Assembly (NCBI RefSeq): GCF_026210795.1
Contig: NC_089452.1
Span: forward strand, 372,001 to 436,000
Origin: Rhizophagus irregularis
Taxonomy: Eukaryota; Glomeromycota; Glomeromycetes; Glomerales; Glomeraceae
DNA length: 64,000 bases
Reading direction: 5' to 3'
The first letter of the stretch is position 1. Every line of letters begins with the position of its first letter. The translations under genes were made by a program, and so were the position numbers. Below the pieces are notes generated by a model, which ran no database searches, was not told the DNA's origin, and saw only the letters and a list, made by a program, of their open reading frames with translations. This document shows, piece by piece, positions 24,807-36,102 of the stretch.

Positions 24807-25805
24807 ATGGCATCAACTACTCAACCCGAATTATCTATTCAAACTCCCGCCGCAAACCAACCTGTTAGAAGACAACCAAGAGGTTCTATTAATCGTCGGG
24901 CATGCCAGAAATGCAGACATTTAAAGATTAAATGTGATGGAGACGCAGAGCGTAACATTTCTTGTTCTAATTGTGATTATGGAACTTGCATGTATGATAA
25001 AAGTCCAAGAAAGAATCGACAAGTTGAAAAACTTAATTCAAAAGTAGAAAGTTTGGAAAAGACTTTAATGGAAACTCAAGATAATTTGAAGATTATTAAC
25101 GAAAATTGTGTCAAAAAAGCCGAAGAAAATGAAATTCTCAAATTAGAAAAACAAGTTTTGAATTTACTTATTGATTGTCATAATCACTTCGTAAATCATC
25201 CCGTAATTTTTACTCAACTTCGACAAGTTATTAATGAAAGTAGATGTTGGTACATTTTATTACAATTAATTCAAGCATTTCTCTTAAGATTATCACAAAA
25301 TGATGTTAATAGCACGAATAGCATTATTGCAACATTAAAAACCATAGCAGAATCTTGTATTAATTATTGTAACCCAGACGATGCATTTAATCCAAATGCT
25401 TCAATTCCACAAAATATCATCGAAGAGATGGATATTTCAAATAATCATTTATTTAACACGACAATCAACACTCCATCTGTAACAACTGGGTTAGAAAATT
25501 TGGCTTTACATTCTCCCGGATCTGATGCCGGTTCCGAAATGAGCAATTTAAATATTCCTGATTTTAAACTTGACATAACTACGTCCCCTCTCTTAGCACC
25601 AACTCAAACAAATATCGATATCAATTCCCCACATTTGACTCCCCCAATGGAAGAAGTTGCCTATTTTAGCGGAAGTGATTATGGCAGCTCTCCCGTACAA
25701 ACTTCTAGCGATTTTCCTTATACGCAGCAATATTTAGATGAAAGATTTTTCTATTATGATGTGGATTCTTCATACGGTTCAAATTCATCAAACAATGGTC
25801 AATAA
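24807..25805 (+). CDS. Zn2Cys6 (GAL4-type) transcription factor
   Basis: An intronless 332-residue protein starts at an ATG in the context CACAAAAAATGG. Residues 33-61 form a binuclear zinc cluster with six cysteines (C33, C36, C43, C53, C56, C61; core RACQKCRHLKIKC). The final spacing of four residues is shorter than the usual six to eight. A basic linker (SPRKNRQVEKL) and a coiled coil at about 72-115 follow, the usual dimerisation layout for DNA binding as a dimer at paired CGG half-sites. The middle (about 120-190) is helical and Cys/Leu-rich. The C-terminal half is Ser/Thr/Asn/Pro-rich and acidic (FYYDVDSSYGS), compatible with an activation region. It lacks the large fungal transcription-factor middle domain, so it is a short family member. 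Targets are unknown. Confidence 0.88.
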   Translation: MASTTQPELSIQTPAANQPVRRQPRGSINRRACQKCRHLKIKCDGDAERNISCSNCDYGTCMYDKSPRKNRQVEKLNSKVESLEKTLMETQDNLKIINENCVKKAEENEILKLEKQVLNLLIDCHNHFVNHPVIFTQLRQVINESRCWYILLQLIQAFLLRLSQNDVNSTNSIIATLKTIAESCINYCNPDDAFNPNASIPQNIIEEMDISNNHLFNTTINTPSVTTGLENLALHSPGSDAGSEMSNLNIPDFKLDITTSPLLAPTQTNIDINSPHLTPPMEEVAYFSGSDYGSSPVQTSSDFPYTQQYLDERFFYYDVDSSYGSNSSNNGQ

Positions 25806-28589
25806 CTCAATAACTTATTAATACCACCGGTTGGTAATTAATAATAATTAATAATAATAATAATGGTAGTAGAAAAAAAAAAAAAAAGAGTTTTTAAGCT
25901 TTTTAAGAATATGTTAATCCTAAGAAAGTGTATAGTAAGTGGTGGCCACCAATAATTTTATGTTATTACCGAAGAAAACTGTCGAACATTTTATTTTATT
26001 TTATTTTTTTTATTTATTTATTTTATTCTTATAAATATATTTCGAACTTTTTGGCAAAATATCATTTTATTATTTATTTTTATATATATTATTTTAGTTT
26101 TTTTTTTCGAATTTCCCATTTTTTGTACATAACTGATATATAGATTCGAATACCTTATCACTAAACATATAAGAATCGAACTTTTTCATTCTATATATAT
26201 AGAATAAAATATAAGCGTACCTTCCTAATTATGTTTGTCTTTTTTTTTTTTATAAGATTTTATTTTACTTCGATTTAAATTTTTTAAATTTTCATAATTT
26301 TTTTTTTAAAAATATTAAACCAATAGAATGAAATGGTTTTCGATATCTTGTATATATTGAAAAAAATAAAGAATAAATTATCGCTATTTTTTTTTGTATT
26401 ATAAATTATCTTAAAGTGTTACGAATTTTTTTTTGTGTTTTTTTTTTAAAGTCTTTTCCTAAATCGTTAAAAAGTGTAATTCATCGGAAAATAATAAATT
26501 TATTTTTTTTGGCGGGAATTACTTTTGTTTACACATTTTTTTTTTTTTTTTACAATTAGAATTATAATCTTCCATATTTAGTTATTTTCTAATTTATAAA
26601 GTAGGTGGCTTTATATTATATCCATTGACAATACTTGAATGTACGAGTACAATACATTGATAATACATTGCATTCAAAAACATTTTAAGACGAAATATCC
26701 ATTATAAAATTATTATTTACCAATCAATGTATGTTTACTTAATTACCATTATTTTCCTTTTTTATTCAATTATTCTTTCAAAAATAAGGATCGAACCAAA
26801 AATTCTTTCAATATAGTACAAATAGAGTTTACAAGTAAGTAAGGTGAACTGCGTATATTTGAGCTGCGATTTACTGCGTTTCACTTTTACATAAGAACTT
26901 TCTTTTTTTAAAAAAAAAAATTTTTTTTCTTTTTTTTTTAATGTTTCCTAATTCATTATATTCTTATTAAAAAAAGAAAAAAGAAAAGAAATCTAAAGAA
27001 ATCTACCAAGAAATGATTCTCCTCACAAATTTACTTATCTGTTATTTACCAAGAATTTTGTAAAAGGTGATCGACAATATGTATAAATATCCCAACCAAA
27101 ATTAGCAACGTTTTGATCATATTGCATTTACGACAACAATAACCATACTGCGGCCAATGAGATGCTTGCATACGCTGATACGCAGTATATTTCTTCTCAC
27201 ATATTTTATCAATGTGTCAATTAGACTGTGTCAATGAGTCAATGAGACTACTGCGGAAAGGAGATGTCTGGATCGCTCTATTCAAGCCATAATGTGGCTC
27301 ATTATTACAATTGTCATTGTTATACATTTTGTTCTGCGTCACGAGAATTGTGCCGCGTCGCGTTCATATTGCCTTATTATATATTCAAAGGTGTTCAGTT
27401 CCATTTGAATTATTGAAAAGGAATTTCCGTTCAAGGTATTATTATCCGAAGTAGGTTAAAATTGCCATTTTTGTCCATTAGAACATTAGAAGCGAAATTA
27501 TTTATTTCTGTTCATAAAAATTTGTAGGCGATGAAAGAAAAGGGTACAGCATATGAATTAACAACCCGAGGAAGTTGTAGAAAGAGTTTTGTAGTTTTTA
27601 CTGAAAGTTTGTGGAAATTTCATTTTCGTTATTTACAATAAGTGTGTGAGTGATATTTTTATTCTTTAATTGTTCCCAAATAGAGTGTAAAATTTTTTAT
27701 AATTTAAAAATAATTTAATTATCCTTTAAATAGTGACATAGGTAATCAATTCATTTTCTGGTTTATAAACAAATAATTTACTGTCATCTACTTGGAGATA
27801 TTGAAGAGCCAGTAACTTCTTGATCTTACTTACTGGATAACTTAATAAATCGATTTTTATATACTGTTGATATTAAGTGTTAACAAATTATCTATTAATG
27901 CTCGCGACTGATGGTAAATTTTTTGCTGTATGCAAACATCATCAGTTTAAAAATATATTTGACATAATTTTTATAAAGTATCAAAATAATCTAATTTTAT
28001 AATTTTATAATAATCTGATATTGTGATTCTTCAAATATAATTAATCATTACCAATTAAAGGATTAAAATAATCGATTCATAAGTTGAGTACTTGAATCAT
28101 CAAACTTTTTACTCAAAGAATTCTATAAAAGTATTGGCATAATTGACTTTAAAAATAATAAATGTCCGCTATTTCAAAAAATTATTTTTAGTCGATCAAG
28201 TTGGTCACTTGGGTCAAAAACAAAAAGGAATTTATAATAAAATTTCCACTTCTTATAATAGGTTTTTTAAAAGAAAGATAACTAATAGAAGAGCTTTTCA
28301 AGGAAATCTTTTAATAGGATCGTTTTATTTCTATACACACATCGAATGTAATAATTAAACTTTTGTTCAATATATTTTCAATAAAGTTAATAAAAAAGAA
28401 ATGAATTAAAAGTTTACAAGTTTAAGATTCTTTAAAGACATAACTGAAAGTGATTATTATTTAAAGAAAACTACTAACAATAATTGAGATTTCTGCTAGC
28501 ATTCAAAAAAAAATCCATGTCCGAAGAATGTATCACAATATTAGTGATTAACAAATTAAAAAGGGGTTTATACTTGTATAAGACATGTT

Positions 28590-28748
28590 GCTATAACAAA
28601 GATATATGCTTATAACAAGATATATACTATAACAAAGATGCTATGCTATAACAAAGATATATACTATAACAAAGATGCTATGCTATAACAAAGATATATA
28701 CTATAACAAAGATGCTATGCTATAACAGGATATGCTATAAAAAAGATA
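28590..28748. repeat. 37-bp minisatellite
   Basis: A 37-bp unit (TATGCTATAACAAAG followed by ATATACTATAACAAAGATGC) is repeated about three times exactly, with partial units on each side. The unit is itself a diverged duplication of CTATAACAAAGAT. Confidence 0.85.
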
Positions 28749-28992
28749 TATTAAATTAACTTGAACAATTAGAATTTTTAAATAATAGTAATAGGATTAT
28801 TCCTTTTTTGCCTTTCGCAAGTAATCCTTTAACGACTCGCTGCGTCTCCTTGTCTGCATTCAAGATTCGGAAACTGCGAAAATATTACAAAGATGCGTTA
28901 CCCACTTTCTAAGCCTCAACTTCAAACTCCGCAGCTTCGATTTTGGGTACGTTAAGAATTGCCTTTAAACGACATAACATCGTCTGATAGTA

Positions 28993-29014
28993 CAGTCAAA
29001 CCTCCATATAATCA
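28993..29014 (+). other. Solitary pogo-like terminal inverted repeat
   Basis: CAGTCAAACCTCCATATAAT is preceded by TA and closely matches the ends of the MITEs at 7617 and 59767. No matching opposite end was found nearby, so this is probably the remains of a third or a longer pogo-type element. Confidence 0.5.
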
Positions 29015-29690
29015 CCCTAGGTATTACCTGCAATGTTAATAGCAAATATAGTCAAATTCTGCCTCTTGGACGATTGATTGAATATTCTTTTAAGCTTCGA
29101 TAAAATCCTAGTAGTATCGATAGAATCTTTGGAAAATCGAATTAATTTTTTGTGATCTCGCCGATGCTTATCCTGGCTGGAATTTGGCCTACCAGTTACA
29201 GTACATGAAAATTTTCCGCGAGATCACGACGGAACAGTATAAAGCAGTTCAGTTGCTTCCTATATAAATAATCCAACTCGTCTGGAAAATGAAGTTTTAG
29301 ATTTTGACGGACGTGTTTACTAGCTAAGGTAAAAATCTCCTTGAACTAGCATCTTTACCTATTGGTTAGAATCGGCAGTCAGTTTCTATTCAATAGTTTT
29401 ATTGTAAATCGTGACAAGAAATAGAAAAAAAATTATTTTATACCTGAAAATAAATTTTTCATAGCTAAAAATTTTGGTTGGTCTTCAATATTATCTGCAC
29501 CCAAAAATTTTTGTAGAATAGTAGATTTATATCAATGTCGATCAATTTTTAAGCCAATCAATTTTTTTTTAGTTATAAGCAGATGATTTGGATTGTCCGA
29601 GATAAAATCAAATTCGTTCTTATTTATTATAATCCATAGTAAAACCAGTAATCCCTGTCAAATATTTATTATTAGCATTCATAAAATAAA

Positions 29691-30283
29691 ATGGGTGGTC
29701 ATCGTCCAGCTGCTTTAACACCAACTGCTGTTAGAACAGCAGAACTTATGGAAGCTCGTGGTGATTTCCGTACAACATTTGAAGAAAGTCTTGGGTGTAA
29801 ATAGTTTTCTTATAAGAATTCTTTACGAATAAGCCATATTTATATATTCAGGAATTTTTTACTATTGATATTTTGTAGGGTTTAATTCTGTAAAATTAGA
29901 GGAGGGAGTTTATTTTCAAGCCCCTGATAATATTGCCCAACCAGATTCATTATATCAAAAATTCAAAAATGTATTAAAAGAAATCGTTGATAGTGAACCA
30001 GGATTGGCTGCACAGGTTAAATCAGGTGAAAAAGAATTGGAAGTTTTAGAAGAACATCAGAAGGTATATACAATACATTAGATTTTGTTTTAATAAGATG
30101 AGAAATCAAGAATTTTGAGTAATTTATTATAATGGAAAGATTATGAATCTTAAGATTTATTCAACTTTTAAAATTAATCAAATTTACAATCAAACAATTA
30201 ATTAGGTTAAAGATCTTCTTGGACCTCCACCACAAGTACCACATGTTGAGGAGACCACAGAGGCAAAAGAGGCAAAATCTTGA
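29691..30283 (+). CDS. Small conserved fungal-type protein, unknown function
   Basis: Three exons (29691..29796, 29879..30063, 30206..30283) encode about 122 residues. The donor after 29796 (GTAAAT) was chosen over the GTGTAA two bases upstream because only it keeps the frame open into exon 2 (TGG TTT AAT). The protein begins MGGHRPAALTPTAVRTAELM and continues with RGDFRTTFEESLG and VYFQAPDNIAQPDSLYQKFK, then a charged helical stretch (residues about 60-95), and ends with a Pro-rich turn and an Ala/Glu/Lys tail. No signal peptide, membrane segment or zinc motif is seen. The even composition, good splice sites and conserved look suggest a functional gene. I do not recognise the family with confidence. 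Confidence 0.75.
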
Positions 30284-31278
30284 TCATCCATTTATTCAGA
30301 TTTTCTATTGTATTTTTTTTTTTAATTAAAGAAATTTAATTATTTTATTTATTTATTTTGGTCGGTTAAGATATTTTTGTGTCTGTATTTATTTATTAAT
30401 TTTGTATAATCATGTCAAGAGATTTAATTTATTCAATTTATTCTCAAATATTTCCAATGGGTATGAAAAAGTGAAAGTAATTTATTGTCTATTAAAAATG
30501 TCAATAATGTAATCAGTTTTATGTTCTGATTCAATATAAGAAATTTATATTTAATGCATTTAATGCAAAATTTTTTCTGTAAATATCATTTCAATAAACC
30601 CGTTTAATTCAATCAAAAAAAAAAAATATATATATATAATTCGTATAGGATTAAGTAGTGATATGATTGAAGTTTATTGTTAATTGAAAATTTGAAATTA
30701 AATTGATAAGAAAATCCGTAATATCTAAAATATCACTATAGATTTAGTTTATATCAGAATAAATACAAAGAAATAATTATAAATTAATAAAAATTAAATA
30801 ATATTAATATATTTAAAATTGCTTACAGGACATCTACTGGTCGGATGGGACGACTCAAGTAGAATAGTTCTATGTATTATATATAATCTTTATTTTTTAA
30901 AAACACATCACATCCCTTAAGGATAAATTAAAAACCAAATTATTTTTAAAAAAAATTCCAATTCTCTTAAAGAAAATAATTATTATACAAATATTTTATG
31001 ATTAAATGTAATATCATATTAATACATATATATATTTAATAATATTTTGTATTTTATTTTGATTGGACATAATTTATTATCAAATAATGCAATATAATTT
31101 AATATTAAAACTAATATATATTGATAACTAAAAATATATAAAAATTAAATCATATATTTAGTAAATAATGTAATTTTTAAATAACTTAATCTAAAACTAT
31201 ATATTTAATAATAATACTTAGTATTATTTGTATTATTTATACATATATATTAATTTTATGTAATAAAAAATTTGTTGA

Positions 31279-31393
31279 TTTAAAATGATATATTATTTTA
31301 TAGTAAATTTGACTTATAGTAAATAAGATTTATTAATAATAAATCTTATTTACTATAAGTCAAATTTACTATAAAATAATATATCATTTTAAA
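31279..31393. repeat. Perfect 56-bp inverted repeat (hairpin)
   Basis: Two 56-bp arms, 31279-31334 and 31338-31393, are exact reverse complements separated by only AAT. The arms start TTTAAAATGATATATTATTT. Transcription or single-stranding would give a near-perfect stem. Confidence 0.95.
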
Positions 31394-31805
31394 ATTATTA
31401 TAATGAATTTTAACTGTAATAAATAATAATATAATTAAAATTATATGATACATGCTGTCCAAATTATTTGGGATGTTATAATTATAATTTGAGATACCAT
31501 AATTCATTCAGTTTATATGTAATTTACTATGTAAAGTGCTAAAATAATTTGGGATGCTATAATTGAATTTGGGATTTTACTTATAACCCAAAATAATTTG
31601 GATAATATGTATATTATATAATATTTGGTTTTACTAAAACTTATTATTTTTTTTTTTATTAACTTTTATAGATGCGATCTTATTACACCTACTTATATAT
31701 ACTAAACTTATAAAAATAAGAAAAAACATAATATATATAAGAACTAAGCATTATGAAAAAGACTACTCCTCTAGAAGAAAAAGTTGACCTGTCACCCACT
31801 GGTCA

Positions 31806-32082
31806 AAAACTAATATATCGGGTAGCAGATATGTATCAGATATGTACCTGATATGTGTAGTATTAATGCTGAAAATCGGGTATCCGATATGTGTAAGATA
31901 TGTGTAAATATATATATCATATACATATTGGGTACCGATATGTATATAATATGTAAATGATATGTAGACGATACATATATTTACACATATCTTATACATA
32001 TCGGGTACCCGATTTTTAGCATTAATACTACACATATCAGATACATATCTGATACATATCTGCTACCCGATATATTAGTTTT
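31806..32082. mobile_element. Foldback-like element with long inverted arms
   Basis: Arms of about 110-120 bp (AACTAATATATCGGGTAGCA at left, TGCTACCCGATATATTAGTT at right) are inverted copies with a few mismatches. They contain repeated ACATATC/GATATGT and GGGTACCCGAT blocks, with a short spacer near 31930-31970. No coding content; fits a foldback or MITE-like element. Confidence 0.7.
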
Positions 32083-32582
32083 GATTCCACTTACTGATGC
32101 TTATATCACTATTAAAAACAATGATACAACCAAAAATTTTAGGTGACTGTCAAGATTTACCTAAAAATTTGCTCAATGACCATCCCAATAAATGCTAAAT
32201 CATTCCATTTGTTTTAATTAGTCTTACTCTATTCTATTATAACGTGCTTACCATTACCCTTCTTACTATTTAACTTTCGACTTTCGACTTCTTTTTTTTT
32301 GTCTTTATTACTAATATTGTATTTTTTTCTTTTTCTAATTGTATATACGATCAAAAAAGAATCTATCATACACATATCGTATACCTATATATCGGTAACC
32401 AATTAGATACATATCAAATATATATATATATTAACAATATATTAGGTACCCGATATGTATGATTTTTTAAGTTAAATAATATTTTGAAATTACATATTTG
32501 TTTATTAAAACTTTTTTCCAATTAATCTATTTCGATATTTCCTATAAGCTTATATTATAATAAATAAGGATAAATCTAATTG

Positions 32583-32890
32583 TAACAGCCTGTTACGCAT
32601 CTTATTTGTAACAACCCCCAATTTTATCCAATTAAAATTTAAGATCAGGCATAATGTAAACAAAAACAAAAAATCAGTCGTGTAACTAAGACAAAAGAAT
32701 TTTTTAAAAAATTTCAAGAAACTGCTTATAACTTAAAATTTTGTCTATGAAACTGTCTTAAATACATTAAGTAAAAGTTTTCCAAATTAAATTTTGCATA
32801 TAAAAATTTTATTTGTGAAACACATATTAAATTTATTATTAAAAAAAAAATAAAAAAAATGTTACAAATAAGATATGTAACAGGCTGTTA
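32583..32890. mobile_element. MITE with 30-bp TIRs
   Basis: The left end TAACAGCCTGTTACGCATCT (continuing TATTTGTAAC) is matched inverted at 32861-32890 with two mismatches in 30. If the leading TA is counted as target, the element reads ACAG...CTGT with TA on both sides, consistent with a Tc1/mariner-type MITE of about 304 bp. The interior is AT-rich and non-coding. Confidence 0.7.
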
Positions 32891-35088
32891 TAAATACATT
32901 TTTTTAATAAATAAAATATAACAAAAAAAATACATTTGTTTGCTAAATATTAGCTAATATTTAGTTTTATGCAGATTAGATCAGATTAGATCTGTTTGAT
33001 TTATTATATAATCCAATAAAGTAAACCTATTTAAGATTAGATTATAATAAGTATTACGTAAAAAAAAAATTATTTCGATTTATGTTTCTTATTTTTTTTG
33101 ATTTAACTTTTTTTGGTTTTTTTTTTCTTTCTTTTACTAGAATTTTTTCTATTTTGAATTTTTTCTTCATCATTACTTTCATTTTCAATATCATTATCAC
33201 TAGACAATAGAATAGTTAAATCGTTTAAGTGCTTCCTGATTAAAGCACCAACTTGGTACACCTATGAGTGGCACATTAGATGTATTGTATCTAAGGTTAC
33301 AGGAGAAACTAGGGGTTTTGGCAAGTTGGCGAAATGCCAAAATAGCAAAACTTTGCTGAAACTATATGAAAGTCTTATTAAAAAGTTAGCGAAACTCTAA
33401 AAAAAAGTGAAACCTAACGAAACTTATTATAAATGCCAAAACTGCTGAAACCTTGCCGAAACTATAATAAAACTATAGTAAAATCTTGGAGAAACTAATC
33501 GTAGAATTTTGGAGAGGTTTAGGCAGGCAACCTTAATTATATCTTGATTGACTTGATTGAGCTCTCTTATATTTTAAAATTGATGGTTTCTTTTTTAATA
33601 ATTCGACTGTTAGATTAATTCAATCATCATGTAATAATCTCAAAAGCTTAAATAAATATATTATCATTAATGTTTTTGATAAATAAAACAAACAAAATAA
33701 AAAATATACATACTGCAGAAGAATGCCACCATTTATTATAAATATATATTGATGATGATTTTTGTTTTATAAGTTCTCAAATAATTCCATATGCTACACT
33801 GCAGATTGTGTAATAAGCCATTCTTCTTCAGGATCAGTTTCTTCCCACTCTTTTGAGTGGTAACTTGAGTCCTTAAGAATCTTTACTAAATCCTTTTCCA
33901 GGTACCTGAGAATATATTTGTAAAGAGTAACAATATTATTAGACGTAAAAAGAAGAGAAACAGCTATAGTAACGTTAGTATTAAATATAAAGATAAAAGA
34001 AATATTGTTATTATTGTTAGTATTAAGATAAAAAGAGTTAAAGAAATAGTAAAAGGAGTAAAAGAAACATAAATATTATCATTAGTATTAAAGTGCAAGT
34101 AAAAAGGAATAAAGGAAATGTAGATAGTATTATTAGTATTACGACATAAAGTAACAAAGAGGTAAAAAAAATGCATTAATATTAAAATAACTAGTATTAA
34201 TAAATAAATATTTCTATACCTGCAAAGTAATTGAACAAAAGAATAAAGAAATAAGAGACAAAAATAAATAAGACAAAAAATGCGTGCATAATTAAATGAT
34301 GAAATCACATGCAAAAATCAGTCTAATTTTGATTGGCCAGAAAATACGATATCGTAAAATTACAGAAATTCGCATTTTAAAAAATCATGTACATTATACA
34401 GCGAGTGTGACATAGATAAATCATGACTAAAATTTGTGTTCAATTTATGTTCAATTTGTGTTGATAATTCTGGTAAAAAATTATTAATTTTGGCCAAATT
34501 TCATTAAATTTGTTAAATTTGTGTTGAATTTGTGTTGTATGATTTTTGCATGAAGACCCCGGACATCACATATATAACTCATAACTGATCTGCATGAATT
34601 TAAGTACTTTTTGCTCCTGCTAAAATAGACCTAATTTGCTAAAAATCAAATTATCACATTTCAAATCTATACTAATTTGCCAAAACTCAAAATATGAGTT
34701 AATAATCTTTTTTTTATTATCAATAAAAAAATAAATGATTAATATAAATTAAACTGCCAATTTTTATAATTAAAATATGTAGATTATAGATAAAATAATA
34801 ATTAATAAAAATAATAAATTAAATAAATAATTATTAAAAAATAAAATGTTGCGAAACTAAACGGATGGTTTTTGGCCTGCATTATGCTTAATTTTGGCCG
34901 GGATTATACTTAATTTTGGCCAAAATATGACCTGGACCCTGAAACTAATATTTTTAAAAATATTATTTATAAAGTTAAAAACAAAGGATAAGTTAAATTT
35001 TAAAAAAAGTACCAATTTGCTCAAATATAAAATATGACTTTGTAAAATCAATACAATTTGCTAAAACTCATAATTATGACTATTAATT

Positions 35089-35990
35089 GCCAATCCGCCA
35101 CTCAACGATACAAATTGATTAGTAGATCTGTCGCAAGTTCTTATATGAATGACATCGATCGGCACATTTCAACTCCGATTTTGTCCTACATAAGTCATGC
35201 TTAATGTAACCATACTTTACCAATCAATAATGCAAACCGTGAATATGTCACAAAAAAAAAAATTTTTTTTCATTTGCTATAAAATTTAGAGAGTTTACTT
35301 TGGAGGAAGTTACCATTCCAGCTCATATTTTAGGTAACTTTACACCAATTATTCGCAAATTTTGCAAATTTTACAAGGTTTTTTTGTACTATTATATAAT
35401 ATACGGTATATTCTTGCTTGGATTAACAAAATAATGTTTTAAAAAAAAAGAAAATAAAAATTTTTTTTTTTTTTTGGCAATGTTTTAGTTTTACCAGTTT
35501 TATAAAACTATACCTAAGTAATGTAACACCTTTTTTTAATGTATTTTTAGGGCATTTATATTACAACAAAACATTTTCAAACTTATGCAAACACTATTTA
35601 GAAGCAATAGTATTTAATATAAAAATGTCCGACAAGATTAATTATAGATTGCCAGGACCCCGGATATCTCCAAAACAGGTCATAAGTCACACTTTCGGCA
35701 GATTGGCCCATTTTTCAGGGCTCAAAAAATCGTTTTTTGTAAATATCTCGGCATCCAGTGGTCCAATTTTGATGAACTTTTTTTTTAAATTGTAGAGCTA
35801 AATGAGGGCTACAAAATAAAAAAATGTTCATTAAAATTGAATTACTGGATGCTGAGATATTTACAAAAAATGATTTTTTGAGTTTCAGCAAAAAGGGGTG
35901 TTTTTGGCCAAAAGTCCATTATGACCTTTATATTAGATATCCGGGGTCCTAGATTGCCAATCATTTTGTATCGCTGAGTGGCGAATCGGC
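35089..35990. mobile_element. GCCRATYCGCCACTC-TIR element inserted in copy A
   Basis: The left end GCCAATCCGCCACTCAACGA (35089) and the inverted right end TCGCTGAGTGGCGAATCGGC (35990) form TIRs of about 32 bp with a few mismatches. Flanks TATTAATT (35081-35088) and AATTAATT (35991-35998) are a decayed 8-bp duplication. The sister element at 39946-40588 has the empty site with one TTTTAATT at the matching place. The 8-bp duplication suggests a hAT-type element. Confidence 0.8.
35654..35950. mobile_element. Short AGGACCCCGGATATC element, nested
   Basis: A 297-bp element with perfect ends AGGACCCCGGATATCT/C... and ...ATATCCGGGGTCCT is flanked by exact 8-bp duplications AGATTGCC (35646-35653 and 35951-35958). 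The inner part is a further inverted pair around ATATCTCGGCATCCAGTG. It sits close to the right TIR of the 35089-35990 element. Non-coding, hAT-like by target-site length. Confidence 0.88.
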
Positions 35991-36102
35991 AATTAATTAA
36001 TTTTCAATCAATTTGCTCTTTCTAAAATTATGAGTTTAACTTAATTTTGATTGAATTTGCTAAAACTCAAATGTGAGTTATATATGTGATGTCCGGGGTC
36101 CT

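Larger units (their letters stand above)
25806..29690. other. 3' region and long spacer
   Basis: The first kilobase is very AT-rich 3' flank with T runs. Between about 27100 and 27660 the sequence is less AT-rich, with a diverged direct repeat (TACTGCGG...GAGATG near 27150 and 27250) but no convincing gene. A short open frame at 28143-28358 has no recognised relatives. The block 28800-29350 has near-normal composition but is full of stops in all frames; it includes a pogo-like terminal repeat at 28993. Confidence 0.4.
30284..34552. other. AT-rich region with several inverted-repeat elements
   Basis: No gene recognised. It contains a perfect inverted repeat at 31279-31393, TIR elements at 31806-32082 and 32583-32890, TATCGG/ACCCGATA-type repeats near 32370-32460, and a low-complexity GTATTA/AAAGAAA stretch at about 33960-34240. 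The stretch 33240-33540 has several diverged GCCAAAAC/GCGAAAC-like repeats. Confidence 0.45.
34553..36102 (-). mobile_element. AGGACCCCGGA-family element, copy A (host of nested insertions)
   Basis: The ends read AAGACCCCGGACATCACATA and TATGTGATGTCCGGGGTCCT. The outer parts match the element at 39946-40588 in opposite orientation. Copy A is longer because an 8-bp-TSD element (35089-35990) was inserted in it. Without that insert it would be about 640 bp, like its sister. No clear target duplication is left around copy A. No coding content. Confidence 0.8.

Noticed and set aside
25928-26143. Short plus-strand hydrophobic frame after the Zn2Cys6 gene
   Set aside because: It lies in T-rich 3' flank; translation is almost only Phe, Tyr, Ile and Leu.
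31763-32035. Minus-strand frame rich in Tyr/Ile/His
   Set aside because: It is entirely within the inverted-repeat element at 31806-32082 and reflects ATATC repeats.
33964-34314. Hydrophobic minus-strand frame
   Set aside because: It arises from repeated GTATTA/AAAGAAA units; repetitive translation without domain features.
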